NCBI RefSeq assembly: GCF_007989825.1
Contig: NZ_BJUA01000020.1
Span: 1 to 38,978 of the forward strand
Origin: Cellulomonas persica
GTDB lineage: Bacteria > Actinomycetota > Actinomycetes > Actinomycetales > Cellulomonadaceae
Direction: 5' to 3'
DNA: 38,978 nt
Positions 1-7,280 of the stretch are shown in pieces (position 1 is the stretch's first letter; each line of letters begins with the position of its first letter). The notes beneath the pieces were generated by a model. That model ran no database searches and had not been told where the DNA came from. It was given only the letters and a program-made list of their open reading frames with translations. Made by a program: the position numbers and the translations under genes.

Positions 1-268
1 TGAGATCGGGGCGATCATCGCGTCGATCAACGACTACCAGCTCACCATCGCGACCGCCGTCGAGCAGCAGACCGCGACCACCAGCGCGATGTCGCGCGGT
101 GTGGCCGAGGCCGCGACCGGCTCGGGCGAGATCGCCGCGAACATGACGGGCGTCGCGGACGCCGCGTTGTCGAGCACGCGCGCCATAGGATCGGTCTCCG
201 ACCACGTGGCCGAGCTCGCCAGCCTCTCGCGGAGCCTGCGCGAACGGGTGGCCACGTTCACCTTCTGA
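1..268 (+). CDS. Methyl-accepting chemotaxis protein, C-terminal fragment (5' end outside window)
   Basis: Open reading frame in frame from base 2, ending with TGA at 266-268, about 88 residues visible. The residues read as the C-terminal helical arm of a chemoreceptor cytoplasmic domain (YQLTIATAVEQQTATT, then MSRGVAEAATGSGEIAANM). They align closely by eye with the tail of the complete receptor at 19634-21244 ([20 protein letters not shown]). The protein would relay ligand signals to CheA/CheW at the membrane. It ends in VATFTF with no NWETF-type methyltransferase-docking pentapeptide. The N-terminal sensor, membrane segments and HAMP domain lie outside the window, so its ligand cannot be guessed. 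The next gene starts 12 bp after the stop and may be co-transcribed. Confidence 0.9.
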   Translation, partial: EIGAIIASINDYQLTIATAVEQQTATTSAMSRGVAEAATGSGEIAANMTGVADAALSSTRAIGSVSDHVAELASLSRSLRERVATFTF

Positions 269-280
269 CTCGGGGAGCAC

Positions 281-1174
281 GTGAGCACCGACCTGCGCGA
301 ACTCGCAGCGCACGCCCTCGCCGAGGTCCCCATCAACACGGCGTTCGCGCGCGCGGTCGTCGACGAGACCGTCGAGGGCGACCTGTGGGCGGACCGTGCC
401 GAGGAGCCGCGCGCGTTCCACGCGGTGCACCCGTACGGGATGTCGCTCGTGTGGGGTCCCGCGGTCGACGAGGCGCTCGACCTCGTCGTCGCGTACCTGG
501 GCGAGCGCTGGGCCGCAGGCCAGGGCGAGTGGCTGCAGATCGAGCCGCGGTGGGCGTCGCTCGACTGGGACGGCCGGCTCGGCGCGGTCGCGTTCGAGGA
601 TCACGACGAGCTCGCGGGCGCCGGTCAGGTGGTCCGTCACACGCGCGTGAACTTCGCGTTCGACAGGGCCGCGTTCTGGGCGGAGCGGGACGCGCACCTG
701 CCGACCGAACCCTGGCAGGTGCGGCGCGCGACGGCCGACGACTTCGAGTGGCCGGGCTCGGTGGTGCCGTCGGGCTTCTGGCCCGACGCGCAGACGTTCC
801 TCGCGAGCGGCGGCGGCTGGGTCGTGGCCGACGGCGACGAAATCGCGGCGATGGCGTTCGCGTCGTACCGCGTCGACCAGCAGGTCGAGCTCGGTATCGA
901 GACGGCACCTGCGTGGCGACGTCAGGGGCTGGCCACGACCGCCGCGGCGGCCATGATCGACAACCTGCTCGTCACGCACCTGACGCCCGTGTGGTCGTGC
1001 CGCGAGGACAACGTCGGCTCGTACCGCCTCGCGACGAGCCTGGGCTTCCGCCCCACGCTCCACCTGCCGTACTACCGCCTGCCCGCCGTCGCGCGGCCGA
1101 CCCGTCGGTTCGGCTGGCGCCGGGACGCCGTCCCGTTCCGCAAGAGCCGGACGAGGACCGCATCGGATCGCTGA
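281..1174 (+). CDS. GNAT-family N-acetyltransferase
   Basis: 297 residues from a GTG start with a GGGGAG-like ribosome binding site 4 nt upstream. The C-terminal third carries the GNAT acetyl-CoA signature. A beta strand (QVELGIETAPAWRRQGLATT) has the R/Q-x-x-G-x-A pyrophosphate loop (RRQGLA). It is followed by a helix and then the SYRLATSLGF motif typical of the family's last helix and strand. The N-terminal half is less conserved and probably forms substrate specificity. The family transfers acetyl groups from acetyl-CoA to amines, and the substrate here is unknown. It follows the chemoreceptor by only 12 bp, so the two may share a transcript, but no functional link is evident. Confidence 0.85.
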   Translation: MSTDLRELAAHALAEVPINTAFARAVVDETVEGDLWADRAEEPRAFHAVHPYGMSLVWGPAVDEALDLVVAYLGERWAAGQGEWLQIEPRWASLDWDGRLGAVAFEDHDELAGAGQVVRHTRVNFAFDRAAFWAERDAHLPTEPWQVRRATADDFEWPGSVVPSGFWPDAQTFLASGGGWVVADGDEIAAMAFASYRVDQQVELGIETAPAWRRQGLATTAAAAMIDNLLVTHLTPVWSCREDNVGSYRLATSLGFRPTLHLPYYRLPAVARPTRRFGWRRDAVPFRKSRTRTASDR

Positions 1175-1198
1175 GCGGGCGGTGGGCCGACCGCCCGC
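1175..1198. terminator. GC-rich hairpin after the GNAT gene
   Basis: Perfect 9-bp inverted repeat, arms 1175-1183 (GCGGGCGGT) and 1190-1198, with a 6-nt loop, starting immediately after the TGA of the acetyltransferase. There is no T-tract, as is usual for actinobacterial terminators. It lies between convergent genes and could act in both directions. Confidence 0.55.
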
Positions 1199-1249
1199 CC
1201 AGCGGGTCCGGTGCCGGGCCGCGGAACAGCGCGGCACCGTCGCGAGCCG

Positions 1250-1281
1250 GCAGCGGGGACCGCGCGGCCGGCCCCCGCTGC
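1250..1281 (-). terminator. Hairpin after the GH26 gene
   Basis: Perfect 9-bp stem, arms 1250-1258 (GCAGCGGGG) and 1273-1281, with a 14-nt loop. It begins 4 nt beyond the GH26 stop on the minus strand, so it probably terminates that transcript. Confidence 0.5.
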
Positions 1282-1285
1282 GGAC

Positions 1286-2719
1286 TCAGTCGCAGGTGAG
1301 CGTCACCGGGCCGGACGGTGCGGTGCCCGCCGCGACGAACCCGGCCTGGGTGGACGCCTTCGCGCCGAGCGACCCGTTCCACGGGGCGTTGCGCACGGTC
1401 GTCGTGCTGCCCGTGGTCGAGAACTCGCCGCTCCAGCCGGACTGGATCGTCGTCGACGGCGGCAGCGTGAACGACGTCCGCCAGGACGTGATCGCTGCCG
1501 CGCGCGCCGTGACCTCGATCGCGCCCTGGAACCCGCCGGGCCAGGAGCCGAGCACGGTGAGCACCGCGGTGCACCCGCCCGGGCCGCCCGTCGGCGACGA
1601 GGTCGGCGTGGGGGTCGGGGTGGGAGTCGGCGTCGGGGTGGCCGTCGGCGTAGGGGTGGGCGTCGGGGTCGGGGTCGGGTCCGAGCCGCCGACGACGAGC
1701 GCGAGGTCGCGTCCCGTGCCGGCGAACCACGGGTCGGCGACCCCGGCGGCGAACGCGGCGCGAGCCCCCGGCGACGACGTGATGGCCCACGCCTCCTCCT
1801 TGAGCTCGTCGAAGTAGGTCAGGAGCCGGATCTGCGGGTAGCGGCCCGCGGCGAGGTCGGCGAGCATCGTGCGGATCCAGGCGGCCTTGTCGCCGCCGTC
1901 CTCCGACGACGCGGTCTCGGCGACGACGATCGGCTTGCCGGGCGCGACCTGCGTCGCGATCCGGTACGCGTCACGGAACACGCCGTCGAACGACGTCCAG
2001 TAGTCGCCGGCGGGATCCCACGACGGGCCGCGACCCCAGTTGTAGCCGTCGATGCCGACCCAGTCGACGTACGCGTCTCCCGGGTACGCGCGGGCCGCCT
2101 CGTTCCAGGACGCGACGGGCGTCGAGCTCGCGTTGAACGTCCAGGCCCACTGCACGTTCGTCGCACCCGCGCCCGTGACGAGGTCGTGCACGTGCCGGTA
2201 CGCGCGCACGTACTGCTGCGGGTCGTTGCCGTTGAGCCCGACGGCCCAGGGGTACCAGTTGCCGTTGAACTCGTGGCCCCACCGGACGATGATCGGCGTC
2301 CCGAGCGAGGCGAGCTCGGCGCCGCGGGCGCGGATGTAGGCGTCCCACTCCCCGTCGACGATCTCCTGCAGGCTGGGCTGGCCGGGGTCGGCGGCGGCGA
2401 GCGACGGGTCCCACGGCTCCCACGTCCAGTGCGGCATGATCCCGCGCGCCCACAGGTCGCGGGCCTGCTGCACGGGGAACGCGCGGCGGTTGCTCCACGC
2501 CTCGAACCACTGCACGGACGCGGGTTCGACGCCCGCGTCGGCGTGGAACCCGTCGGCCACCGCGGTCAGCGGGGACGTCTCGCGGAACACGCCCAGGTAG
2601 GTGCCGCGGCCGTCGTCGGACGGCGTGTCCGCGGCACCCGCGGGGGTGAGCGCGAGGCCGGCGACGACGAGCGTCGCGGCGGCCAGTGCGGTGGTGACGA
2701 GCGTGCGCGGTCGTCTCAT
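1286..2719 (-). CDS. Secreted GH26 glycoside hydrolase (probable beta-mannanase) with C-terminal CBM2-like module
   Basis: I chose the ATG at 2719 because GGAG lies 6 nt upstream; an in-frame ATG at 2731 has a poorer site. Numbering below is from 2731. Residues 5-34 form a signal peptide (MRRPRT, a long Ala/Val/Leu core, then AGAA). Residues 40-340 are the GH26 barrel. WGHEFNGNWYPW holds the probable acid/base Glu154, and VVAETASSE holds the probable nucleophile Glu272. Residues 352-380 are a Pro-Thr linker. Residues 387-480 form a disulfide-bounded beta domain (Cys387 and Cys480, with Trp397, 417, 433 and 451) resembling CBM2, although the usual opening motif is weak. The family cleaves internal beta-1,4-mannan or related glucan bonds outside the cell. 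The LacI gene lies directly upstream on the same strand, and an operator-like site lies between them, so induction by breakdown sugars is likely. Confidence 0.9.
   Translation of the reverse strand: MRRPRTLVTTALAAATLVVAGLALTPAGAADTPSDDGRGTYLGVFRETSPLTAVADGFHADAGVEPASVQWFEAWSNRRAFPVQQARDLWARGIMPHWTWEPWDPSLAAADPGQPSLQEIVDGEWDAYIRARGAELASLGTPIIVRWGHEFNGNWYPWAVGLNGNDPQQYVRAYRHVHDLVTGAGATNVQWAWTFNASSTPVASWNEAARAYPGDAYVDWVGIDGYNWGRGPSWDPAGDYWTSFDGVFRDAYRIATQVAPGKPIVVAETASSEDGGDKAAWIRTMLADLAAGRYPQIRLLTYFDELKEEAWAITSSPGARAAFAAGVADPWFAGTGRDLALVVGGSDPTPTPTPTPTPTATPTPTPTPTPTPTSSPTGGPGGCTAVLTVLGSWPGGFQGAIEVTARAAAITSWRTSFTLPPSTTIQSGWSGEFSTTGSTTTVRNAPWNGSLGAKASTQAGFVAAGTAPSGPVTLTCD
1601..1679. repeat. Pro-Thr linker-coding microsatellite in GH26
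   Basis: Near-perfect hexamer repeat (GTCGGG/GTGGGG variants on the plus strand) encoding about 13 Pro-Thr units between the catalytic and carbohydrate-binding modules. The linker is probably flexible and O-glycosylated. The repeat is prone to copy-number change. Confidence 0.85.
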
Positions 2720-2796
2720 CGAGCTCTCCATCGAGGTCGTCCACCGCGCGGCTGAGGTCGCGGTGGAGGAGGGGTCCGGCGGGCTGTGCGGCCTTG

Positions 2797-2810
2797 GTAA
2801 ACGTTGTGAA
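2797..2810. promoter_or_regulatory. Candidate LacI-family operator upstream of GH26
   Basis: GTAAACGTTGTGAA matches the pseudo-palindromic GTAAACG/CGTTTAC pattern of LacI/PurR-type operators at most positions, with the central CG pair these proteins favour. It lies about 80 bp upstream of the GH26 start. A second AAACGTTA lies at 2856-2863 over the lacI stop codon. Binding by the adjacent regulator is inferred. Confidence 0.4.
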
Positions 2811-2829
2811 AGTAGGGCTCGCGACGCGC

Positions 2830-2847
2830 GTCGGACAACGGTCCGAC
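2830..2847 (-). terminator. Hairpin after the lacI-type gene
   Basis: Perfect 7-bp stem (GTCGGAC / GTCCGAC) with a 4-nt loop, 13 nt beyond the stop codon of the regulator on the minus strand. It could attenuate read-through into the GH26 gene or be part of an operator region. Confidence 0.4.
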
Positions 2848-2860
2848 GAGGTCCGAAACG

Positions 2861-3922
2861 TTACGGATCGCGCCGGTCGGCCCCGGCGAGCGTCGAGCCC
2901 CGCACCCGCAGGTAGCCCTCGATCTCCTGCACGACGGCAGGGCGCGTCGGGTCGGCGATCCGCTCGGTGAGCGCCCGGACCGCCCGCTCGGCGAGCTCGT
3001 CCCGGCGGGGGTCGACCGTCGTCAGCCGCGGGAACGTGAACCGCGCGTCGACGATGTCGTCGATCCCGGCGACCGCGACCTCGTCCGGCACGGCGACACC
3101 CTCGTCGTGCAGCGCGCGCAGCGCCCCGATCGCGATCGAGTCGTTGACCGCGGCGACCGCGTCGAACCGCAGCCCGTCCCGGCGCGCGCGGACCACCGCG
3201 GCGTGCCCGGCGTCGTGGTCCCACAGCCCGACGTCGCGGACCAGCTCCGGGTCGAACGGCAGCCCGGCCGCCTCCAACGCCGCGCGGTGGCCGTCGAGCC
3301 GGCGTGCGGCCGAGGCGCTCGTCGTCGGGTCGCCGCCCAGGACCAGGATCCGCCGCCGACCCAGCCCGACGAGGTGCTCGGCGACCAGGCGCGCCGCCTC
3401 CTCGTTGCGGAACGTCACGTGGTCCAGCCCCGCGCCGAGCCGTCGCTCCCCCAGCACCACGGTCGGCGGCAGCGGCAGACGGTCGGCGAGGTCCTGCTCG
3501 TCGAGCGCGGTCGCGTTGAGCAGCAGTCCGTCCATGACGCTGCGCCGCGGACCGGAGAGCGCTCGGAGCTCGCCCTCGCGCGTGCCGTCGGTCTGCTCGA
3601 TGAGCACGGTCAGCCCCCGGGCGGCGGCCGCCCGCACGATCAGCGCACTCAGCTCGTTGAAGTACCCCGACATCGACAGCTCGGGCACGGCGAGCCCGAT
3701 CACCCCGGTCGTGCCGCGCCGCAGCCGGCGCGCGCTGAGGTTCGGCTGGTACGCGAGCGCCGCGACGGCCGACTCGACGCGCGCGGTCGTCGCGGGCGTG
3801 ACCCGGCCCGTGCGGTTGACCACCTCGGAGACGGTCTTGATCGACACCCCGGCGAGGCGCGCGACGTCGTGCAACGTCGCCTGGCCGGCGCGGGCACCCT
3901 CCGGCCGCGAGCGCGCCGTCAC
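2861..3922 (-). CDS. LacI-family transcriptional regulator
   Basis: 353 residues from a GTG at 3922. I preferred this start because the reading frame upstream is low-complexity and would run into the preceding gene. GGAAG lies 10 nt upstream. Residues 16-40 form the LacI helix-turn-helix (TLHDVARLAGVSIKTVSEVV), followed by the hinge YQPNLSARRLRRG. The rest is a periplasmic-binding-protein-like effector domain with the usual strands (GVIGLAVPEL, GLLLNAT, DAVAAVNDSIAIGALRAL, VAVAGIDDIVDA, LTTVDPRRDELAERAV). It probably represses the downstream GH26 gene and releases DNA when a mannan- or plant-derived oligosaccharide binds. The effector cannot be read from sequence. The protein ends with TAA at 2861-2863. 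Confidence 0.9.
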   Translation of the reverse strand: MTARSRPEGARAGQATLHDVARLAGVSIKTVSEVVNRTGRVTPATTARVESAVAALAYQPNLSARRLRRGTTGVIGLAVPELSMSGYFNELSALIVRAAAARGLTVLIEQTDGTREGELRALSGPRRSVMDGLLLNATALDEQDLADRLPLPPTVVLGERRLGAGLDHVTFRNEEAARLVAEHLVGLGRRRILVLGGDPTTSASAARRLDGHRAALEAAGLPFDPELVRDVGLWDHDAGHAAVVRARRDGLRFDAVAAVNDSIAIGALRALHDEGVAVPDEVAVAGIDDIVDARFTFPRLTTVDPRRDELAERAVRALTERIADPTRPAVVQEIEGYLRVRGSTLAGADRRDP

Positions 3923-3959
3923 CGCACCGCGACTTCCGTGTGCGCCCCGGTCCGCCGGG

Positions 3960-4796
3960 TCACGGCGCCGTCCCGGGCCGCTCCGGGGCCGCGGGCGGGC
4001 GCGCCGGGACCAGCTCGAGCACGCGGCGGGCCAGGGCGACACGGTCGGAGTCCGCGTGCCCGAACCGCCCGGCGGCCAGCCCGTCGGCGACCACCTCGCG
4101 CAGCGCGTGGGTCTCGCGCGAGGCCGGGTCGTGCAGCGCGAGGACCCGGGCGACGGCCAGCCCGTGGTACTGCTCGAACGCGCTGATCGGCTCGGTGATC
4201 GCCCGCGTCGCGACGGCGTGGCTGGCCGCGGGCGGGTAGCCGGCCATCATCGCCAGCGCCATGACGTGACGGCCCTCGGGCGTGCCCGGGTCCTCGTCGG
4301 ACCCGTCGTCGTACAACGCCTCGAGCGCCTCGCGCGACGGTCGGCTCGCCTTCGCCGCGTCCGCCCACGCGCGCATCTGCAGCTCCTGCGCGGCCGAGCG
4401 CCGCCACCCGGGCGACGAGCGTCGGGTCCGCGCGAACCGTGCGATGTCCTCGGCGTTGCCCGCGATCAGCGCGCGCGCCTCGTCGCGCAGCTCGGCCGCA
4501 CGCTCGAGATCACCGTGGCTCTCGGCCTCGTCTGCCTCGTCGAGCTTGCGTGCCACCGCGCCCAGCTCGACCTTGACGCCGCCCGCCTCGACCGCCGTGA
4601 TCCGGTCCGCGAGCACCGCGACGAGCAGGAGCGCGATCCCGGCCGCGATCAACGCAGCCGTGCCGGCGCTGTTCTCGGAGACGAACACCGCGACGCAGCC
4701 CAGCACGACGAGGGCCGCCCCACCGATGCCGCACAGCACGCGCACGCTCGTCGGGACGCGCGGGACGGGCGCCTCCCGCGGGGTGGACCCGGGCAT
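3960..4796 (-). CDS. Predicted membrane protein with cytoplasmic helical domain
   Basis: 278 residues from an ATG preceded by AAGGGGA 7 nt upstream. I do not recognise a named family. Residues about 19-38 and 45-62 are two adjacent hydrophobic helices (VLCGIGGAALVVLGCVAVFV and TAALIAAGIALLLVAVLA) with a very short external turn. The remaining 210 residues are soluble, charged and probably helical (KLDEADEAESHGDLERAAEL), ending in a Pro-rich tail. The layout suggests a membrane-tethered cytoplasmic protein. It lies 37 bp upstream of the LacI-type gene on the same strand and may share its transcript, but no functional link is visible. Confidence 0.7.
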   Translation of the reverse strand: MPGSTPREAPVPRVPTSVRVLCGIGGAALVVLGCVAVFVSENSAGTAALIAAGIALLLVAVLADRITAVEAGGVKVELGAVARKLDEADEAESHGDLERAAELRDEARALIAGNAEDIARFARTRRSSPGWRRSAAQELQMRAWADAAKASRPSREALEALYDDGSDEDPGTPEGRHVMALAMMAGYPPAASHAVATRAITEPISAFEQYHGLAVARVLALHDPASRETHALREVVADGLAAGRFGHADSDRVALARRVLELVPARPPAAPERPGTAP

Positions 4797-4885
4797 GTGC
4801 GCGTCCCCTTCGTCGGCTCACAGGACGTCGCGATTGTGGCGGTTCGCCCGCAGGCTGTCGACTCCCCTGGCTCCCGCCCGCGCCG

Positions 4886-5524
4886 TCAGTGCACGCGGCT
4901 CGCCGGGCCCCAGATGCCGAGCACACGGGGCAGGTGCCGCGACGACCGCGCACCGACGGCAAGCCCCGCCCCCCAGCCGGGCGCGCGCCACCCGTCGGGC
5001 GGACGCACGTCCTTCAGGTCGTGACCGGACGCGCGCAGCAGCCACGCGACCACCGAGTTCGAGTTCCACATGCCCGCGGTCCCGACCGGCCGGCCCCACG
5101 TCAGCTGCGGGACGTCGGACGTGCACGCGAGCAGCAGCCCCGCGCGCTCGTCGCCCTCGTCGAGCTCGGTGCGGGCCACCGCGTACGCGACGTCCGGGAT
5201 CGCCACGCCGGGCCGCACGCGCACCTCGTACCGGAACCACCGCGAGCGCCCCAGCACCTTCAGGCCGACCGGCCCCGAGACCGCCACAGCCGTGCCGGGC
5301 GGTCCCGTCCACGCCGGGACCATCTCGACGGTCCACGTGCCGCGCGCGCTCTCGTCGCGGCCGGGCGGGGGCGGCAGGTGGACGACGAGCGCAGCGTGCA
5401 CGAGCCTGCGCGGCCGACGACGCGCGATCGCGGCGACCACCCGCTCGTAGAGCCATCCGCTCACGGCGACGACGGAGACCCGTTCGCCCGCGCCCACCGG
5501 CACCCACACGACCTCGACTGCCAC
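4886..5524 (-). CDS. Hypothetical protein
   Basis: About 212 residues from a GTG at 5524. It was chosen over an upstream ATG (5575) because GGAGG lies about 7 nt before it and the upstream residues are low-complexity. No signal peptide or membrane helix is seen. The N-terminal half looks beta-rich (VEVVWVPVGAGERVSVVAVSG, ending near the start of a WTVEMVPAW segment). The C-terminal half contains CTSDVPQLTWGRP and MWNSNSVVAWLLRASGHDL. The second phrase is loosely reminiscent of the Asn/Cys-containing segment of permuted NlpC/P60-like proteins, but a catalytic set is not evident, so no function is assigned. It stands alone, with a repeat cluster upstream. Confidence 0.65.
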   Translation of the reverse strand: MAVEVVWVPVGAGERVSVVAVSGWLYERVVAAIARRRPRRLVHAALVVHLPPPPGRDESARGTWTVEMVPAWTGPPGTAVAVSGPVGLKVLGRSRWFRYEVRVRPGVAIPDVAYAVARTELDEGDERAGLLLACTSDVPQLTWGRPVGTAGMWNSNSVVAWLLRASGHDLKDVRPPDGWRAPGWGAGLAVGARSSRHLPRVLGIWGPASRVH

Positions 5525-5628
5525 GACCCCTCCACCCTGAGTGCAGCCCGCTGCCCCCAGGTTCCCGCCGCGCACCGGCCCGCGCGACGGCCCAACGGCC
5601 CACCACCCGATCCCCGTCCCACCCGCTC

Positions 5629-5770
5629 CGCGCCGACCTCCGGACGCCGGTTCGTCGGTCCCGCGCCGATCTCCGGACGCCGGTTCGTCGGTCCCGCGCC
5701 GGTTCGTCGGCTCGCGGCGACGAACCGACGCCCAGACGACGAACCGGCACCCGCGAGCAACGAACCGGCG
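5629..5770. repeat. Cluster of direct and inverted GCCGGTTCGTCGG repeats
   Basis: Two 33-bp direct copies (5629-5661 and 5662-5694, one mismatch) and a truncated third copy each carry GCCGGTTCGTCGG (5646-5658, 5679-5691, 5698-5710). Three opposite-orientation copies of its complement follow (around 5717-5729, 5737-5748 and 5759-5770). The whole can fold into alternative long stem-loops. It occupies the 319-bp gap between the glycosyltransferase and the hypothetical gene and has no convincing ORF. It may act as a terminator for the glycosyltransferase transcript or be a REP-like element. Confidence 0.75.
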
Positions 5771-5843
5771 CGGAGCTGTCGTGCGGGCGCGGGCGGGTGC
5801 TGAGGGGCGTATGGGCGTCGGGGGTGGGGTGGGGGTGGGGGGT

Positions 5844-7151
5844 TCAGGGGGTGAGGGCGGGGGTGCGGGTGGTGGCGGCGACGCGGGCGAGGATCTTGTC
5901 CAGCACCGCGCCGCGCTCGAACTGGAGCGCGTGCTCGCGGGCGCGCGCGGACCAGGCGCGGCGCTCGTCGTCGTCCATCGCGACGACCTTGTCGATCGCC
6001 GCCGCGATCGCGGCCGGGTCGGACACCGGCACGATCAACGCCGTGTCCCCGACGGCTTCCCCGATGCCGCCGGTCTCGGTGGTCACCACGGGTCCGCCGC
6101 CGGACAGCATGTTCTCGACGAGCGCGATGCCGAACGTCTCGACGAACTCCGGCCGCGGCTTGGACGGCAGCACGAACGCGGTGCAGCCGGCCATGAGGTG
6201 CACCTTCTCGTCGTCGGGTACGTCGTGCAGGAACGTGACCAGGTCGCCGTGGCCGGACGCGGCCGCGAGCGCGTGCAGCTCGTCGGCCTGGGGTCCGTTG
6301 CCGGCGATCACCAGACGCTGGCCGGCGGCGGGTGCACCGGAACGCGCCCATCCGGCGATGAGGTCGTCGACGCCCTTGGCGTGCGCGAGCCGGGACAGGA
6401 AGAGCACGTACCCGCCCCGGGTCAGGCCGCGCGCGGCGAGCGCCCGCGCGGTCTCGTCGTCGTCGTGCGTGAGGTACGCGGCCACGTCGATCGCCGGGTA
6501 CGAGATCGCGACGCGCTCGGCGAGCTGCGCGGCGAACCGCGTCCCGTGCTCGGCGTCGAGCGCGGCGGCCTCGGCGACGACGAGGTCGCGCGTGTACCGC
6601 GAGACCGCGAGGCACACGTCGTGCTCGAGGTAGGACGCGAGCACGTGCGCGGCCGCGCCGAACCGGCCCTCCTCGACGCACGCGCGGACGACGTTGGTGA
6701 CGTCCGACCCGACCGCCTCGGCGACGGTCACGACGTCCACGGGCAGGCCGGTCCGCCGGGCGACGTGCACGGCGTCGGCGATCGCGGTCGCGTGCGGCGA
6801 CAGGTACAGCGACATCGCGACGGTCGGCACGCCGTCGGTGAACAGCTCGACGAGCCGCCCGGTCAGGCCCGCGAGCCAGCGGCCGTCGGGCACCTTGTAG
6901 TCGCCGACGGGACCGGGCCGTTCGACCACGATGCCCGGGCGGTACGGCAGGACGCCGTCGAGCGGCTTGAGCGGGAGACCGGCGGCCTGCAGGCGGTCGA
7001 TCGGCCACGTGACGATGCGGACCTCGTCGAACCCGCGGTCGAGCGCGGCCTCGGCGAGGTTGCGCGCCTCGCCGGAGTGGCCGCAGATCACGGGATCGGC
7101 GCGGACGACGACGACGAGTCGGCGGTTCGGGCGGGCGACGGGTGCGGTCAC
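5844..7151 (-). CDS. GT4-family glycosyltransferase
   Basis: 435 residues from a GTG with GAGAGGA about 10 nt upstream. GT-B fold: an N-terminal acceptor domain (early glycine-rich CGHSGEARNLAEAA), then the C-terminal nucleotide-sugar domain starting around residue 245. That domain shows YVLFLSRLAHAKGVDDLI, LVIAGNGPQ, HDVPDDEKVHLMAGCTAFVLPS and the retaining-GT4 E-X7-E motif (ETFGIALVE) followed by GGGPVVTTETGGIGEAV. The protein would transfer a sugar from an NDP-sugar (or UDP/GDP donor) at the cytoplasmic face. It has no membrane segment. It lies 129 bp downstream of the GH92 mannosidase on the same strand, so a role in mannose-containing glycan or metabolite synthesis is possible but not shown. 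Confidence 0.85.
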   Translation of the reverse strand: MTAPVARPNRRLVVVVRADPVICGHSGEARNLAEAALDRGFDEVRIVTWPIDRLQAAGLPLKPLDGVLPYRPGIVVERPGPVGDYKVPDGRWLAGLTGRLVELFTDGVPTVAMSLYLSPHATAIADAVHVARRTGLPVDVVTVAEAVGSDVTNVVRACVEEGRFGAAAHVLASYLEHDVCLAVSRYTRDLVVAEAAALDAEHGTRFAAQLAERVAISYPAIDVAAYLTHDDDETARALAARGLTRGGYVLFLSRLAHAKGVDDLIAGWARSGAPAAGQRLVIAGNGPQADELHALAAASGHGDLVTFLHDVPDDEKVHLMAGCTAFVLPSKPRPEFVETFGIALVENMLSGGGPVVTTETGGIGEAVGDTALIVPVSDPAAIAAAIDKVVAMDDDERRAWSARAREHALQFERGAVLDKILARVAATTRTPALTP

Positions 7152-7280
7152 GGTCGTCGTCCTCTCGGGTCGGGGGTCGGGGACCAGGTCAGCGGGTCTG
7201 CTCGGCGGGCCCGGCAGTGGATCTGCCGGAGGCGTCGGGCGGGGTCGAGCACGGATGGCGCGGGGCGGGACGGGGCGACG

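Noticed and set aside
333..908. Long minus-strand frame opposite the GNAT gene
   Set aside because: Arg/Pro-rich shadow of the plus-strand gene in high-GC DNA; no motif or ribosome binding site.
1601..1679. GGGGTCGG repeats as a CRISPR or G-quadruplex regulatory array
   Set aside because: They encode the Pro-Thr linker of the GH26 enzyme; any structure is a by-product of codon choice.
1211..2755. Long plus-strand frame over the GH26 gene
   Set aside because: Antisense shadow of a gene with clear catalytic motifs and signal peptide; its residue composition is Arg/Gly-rich noise.
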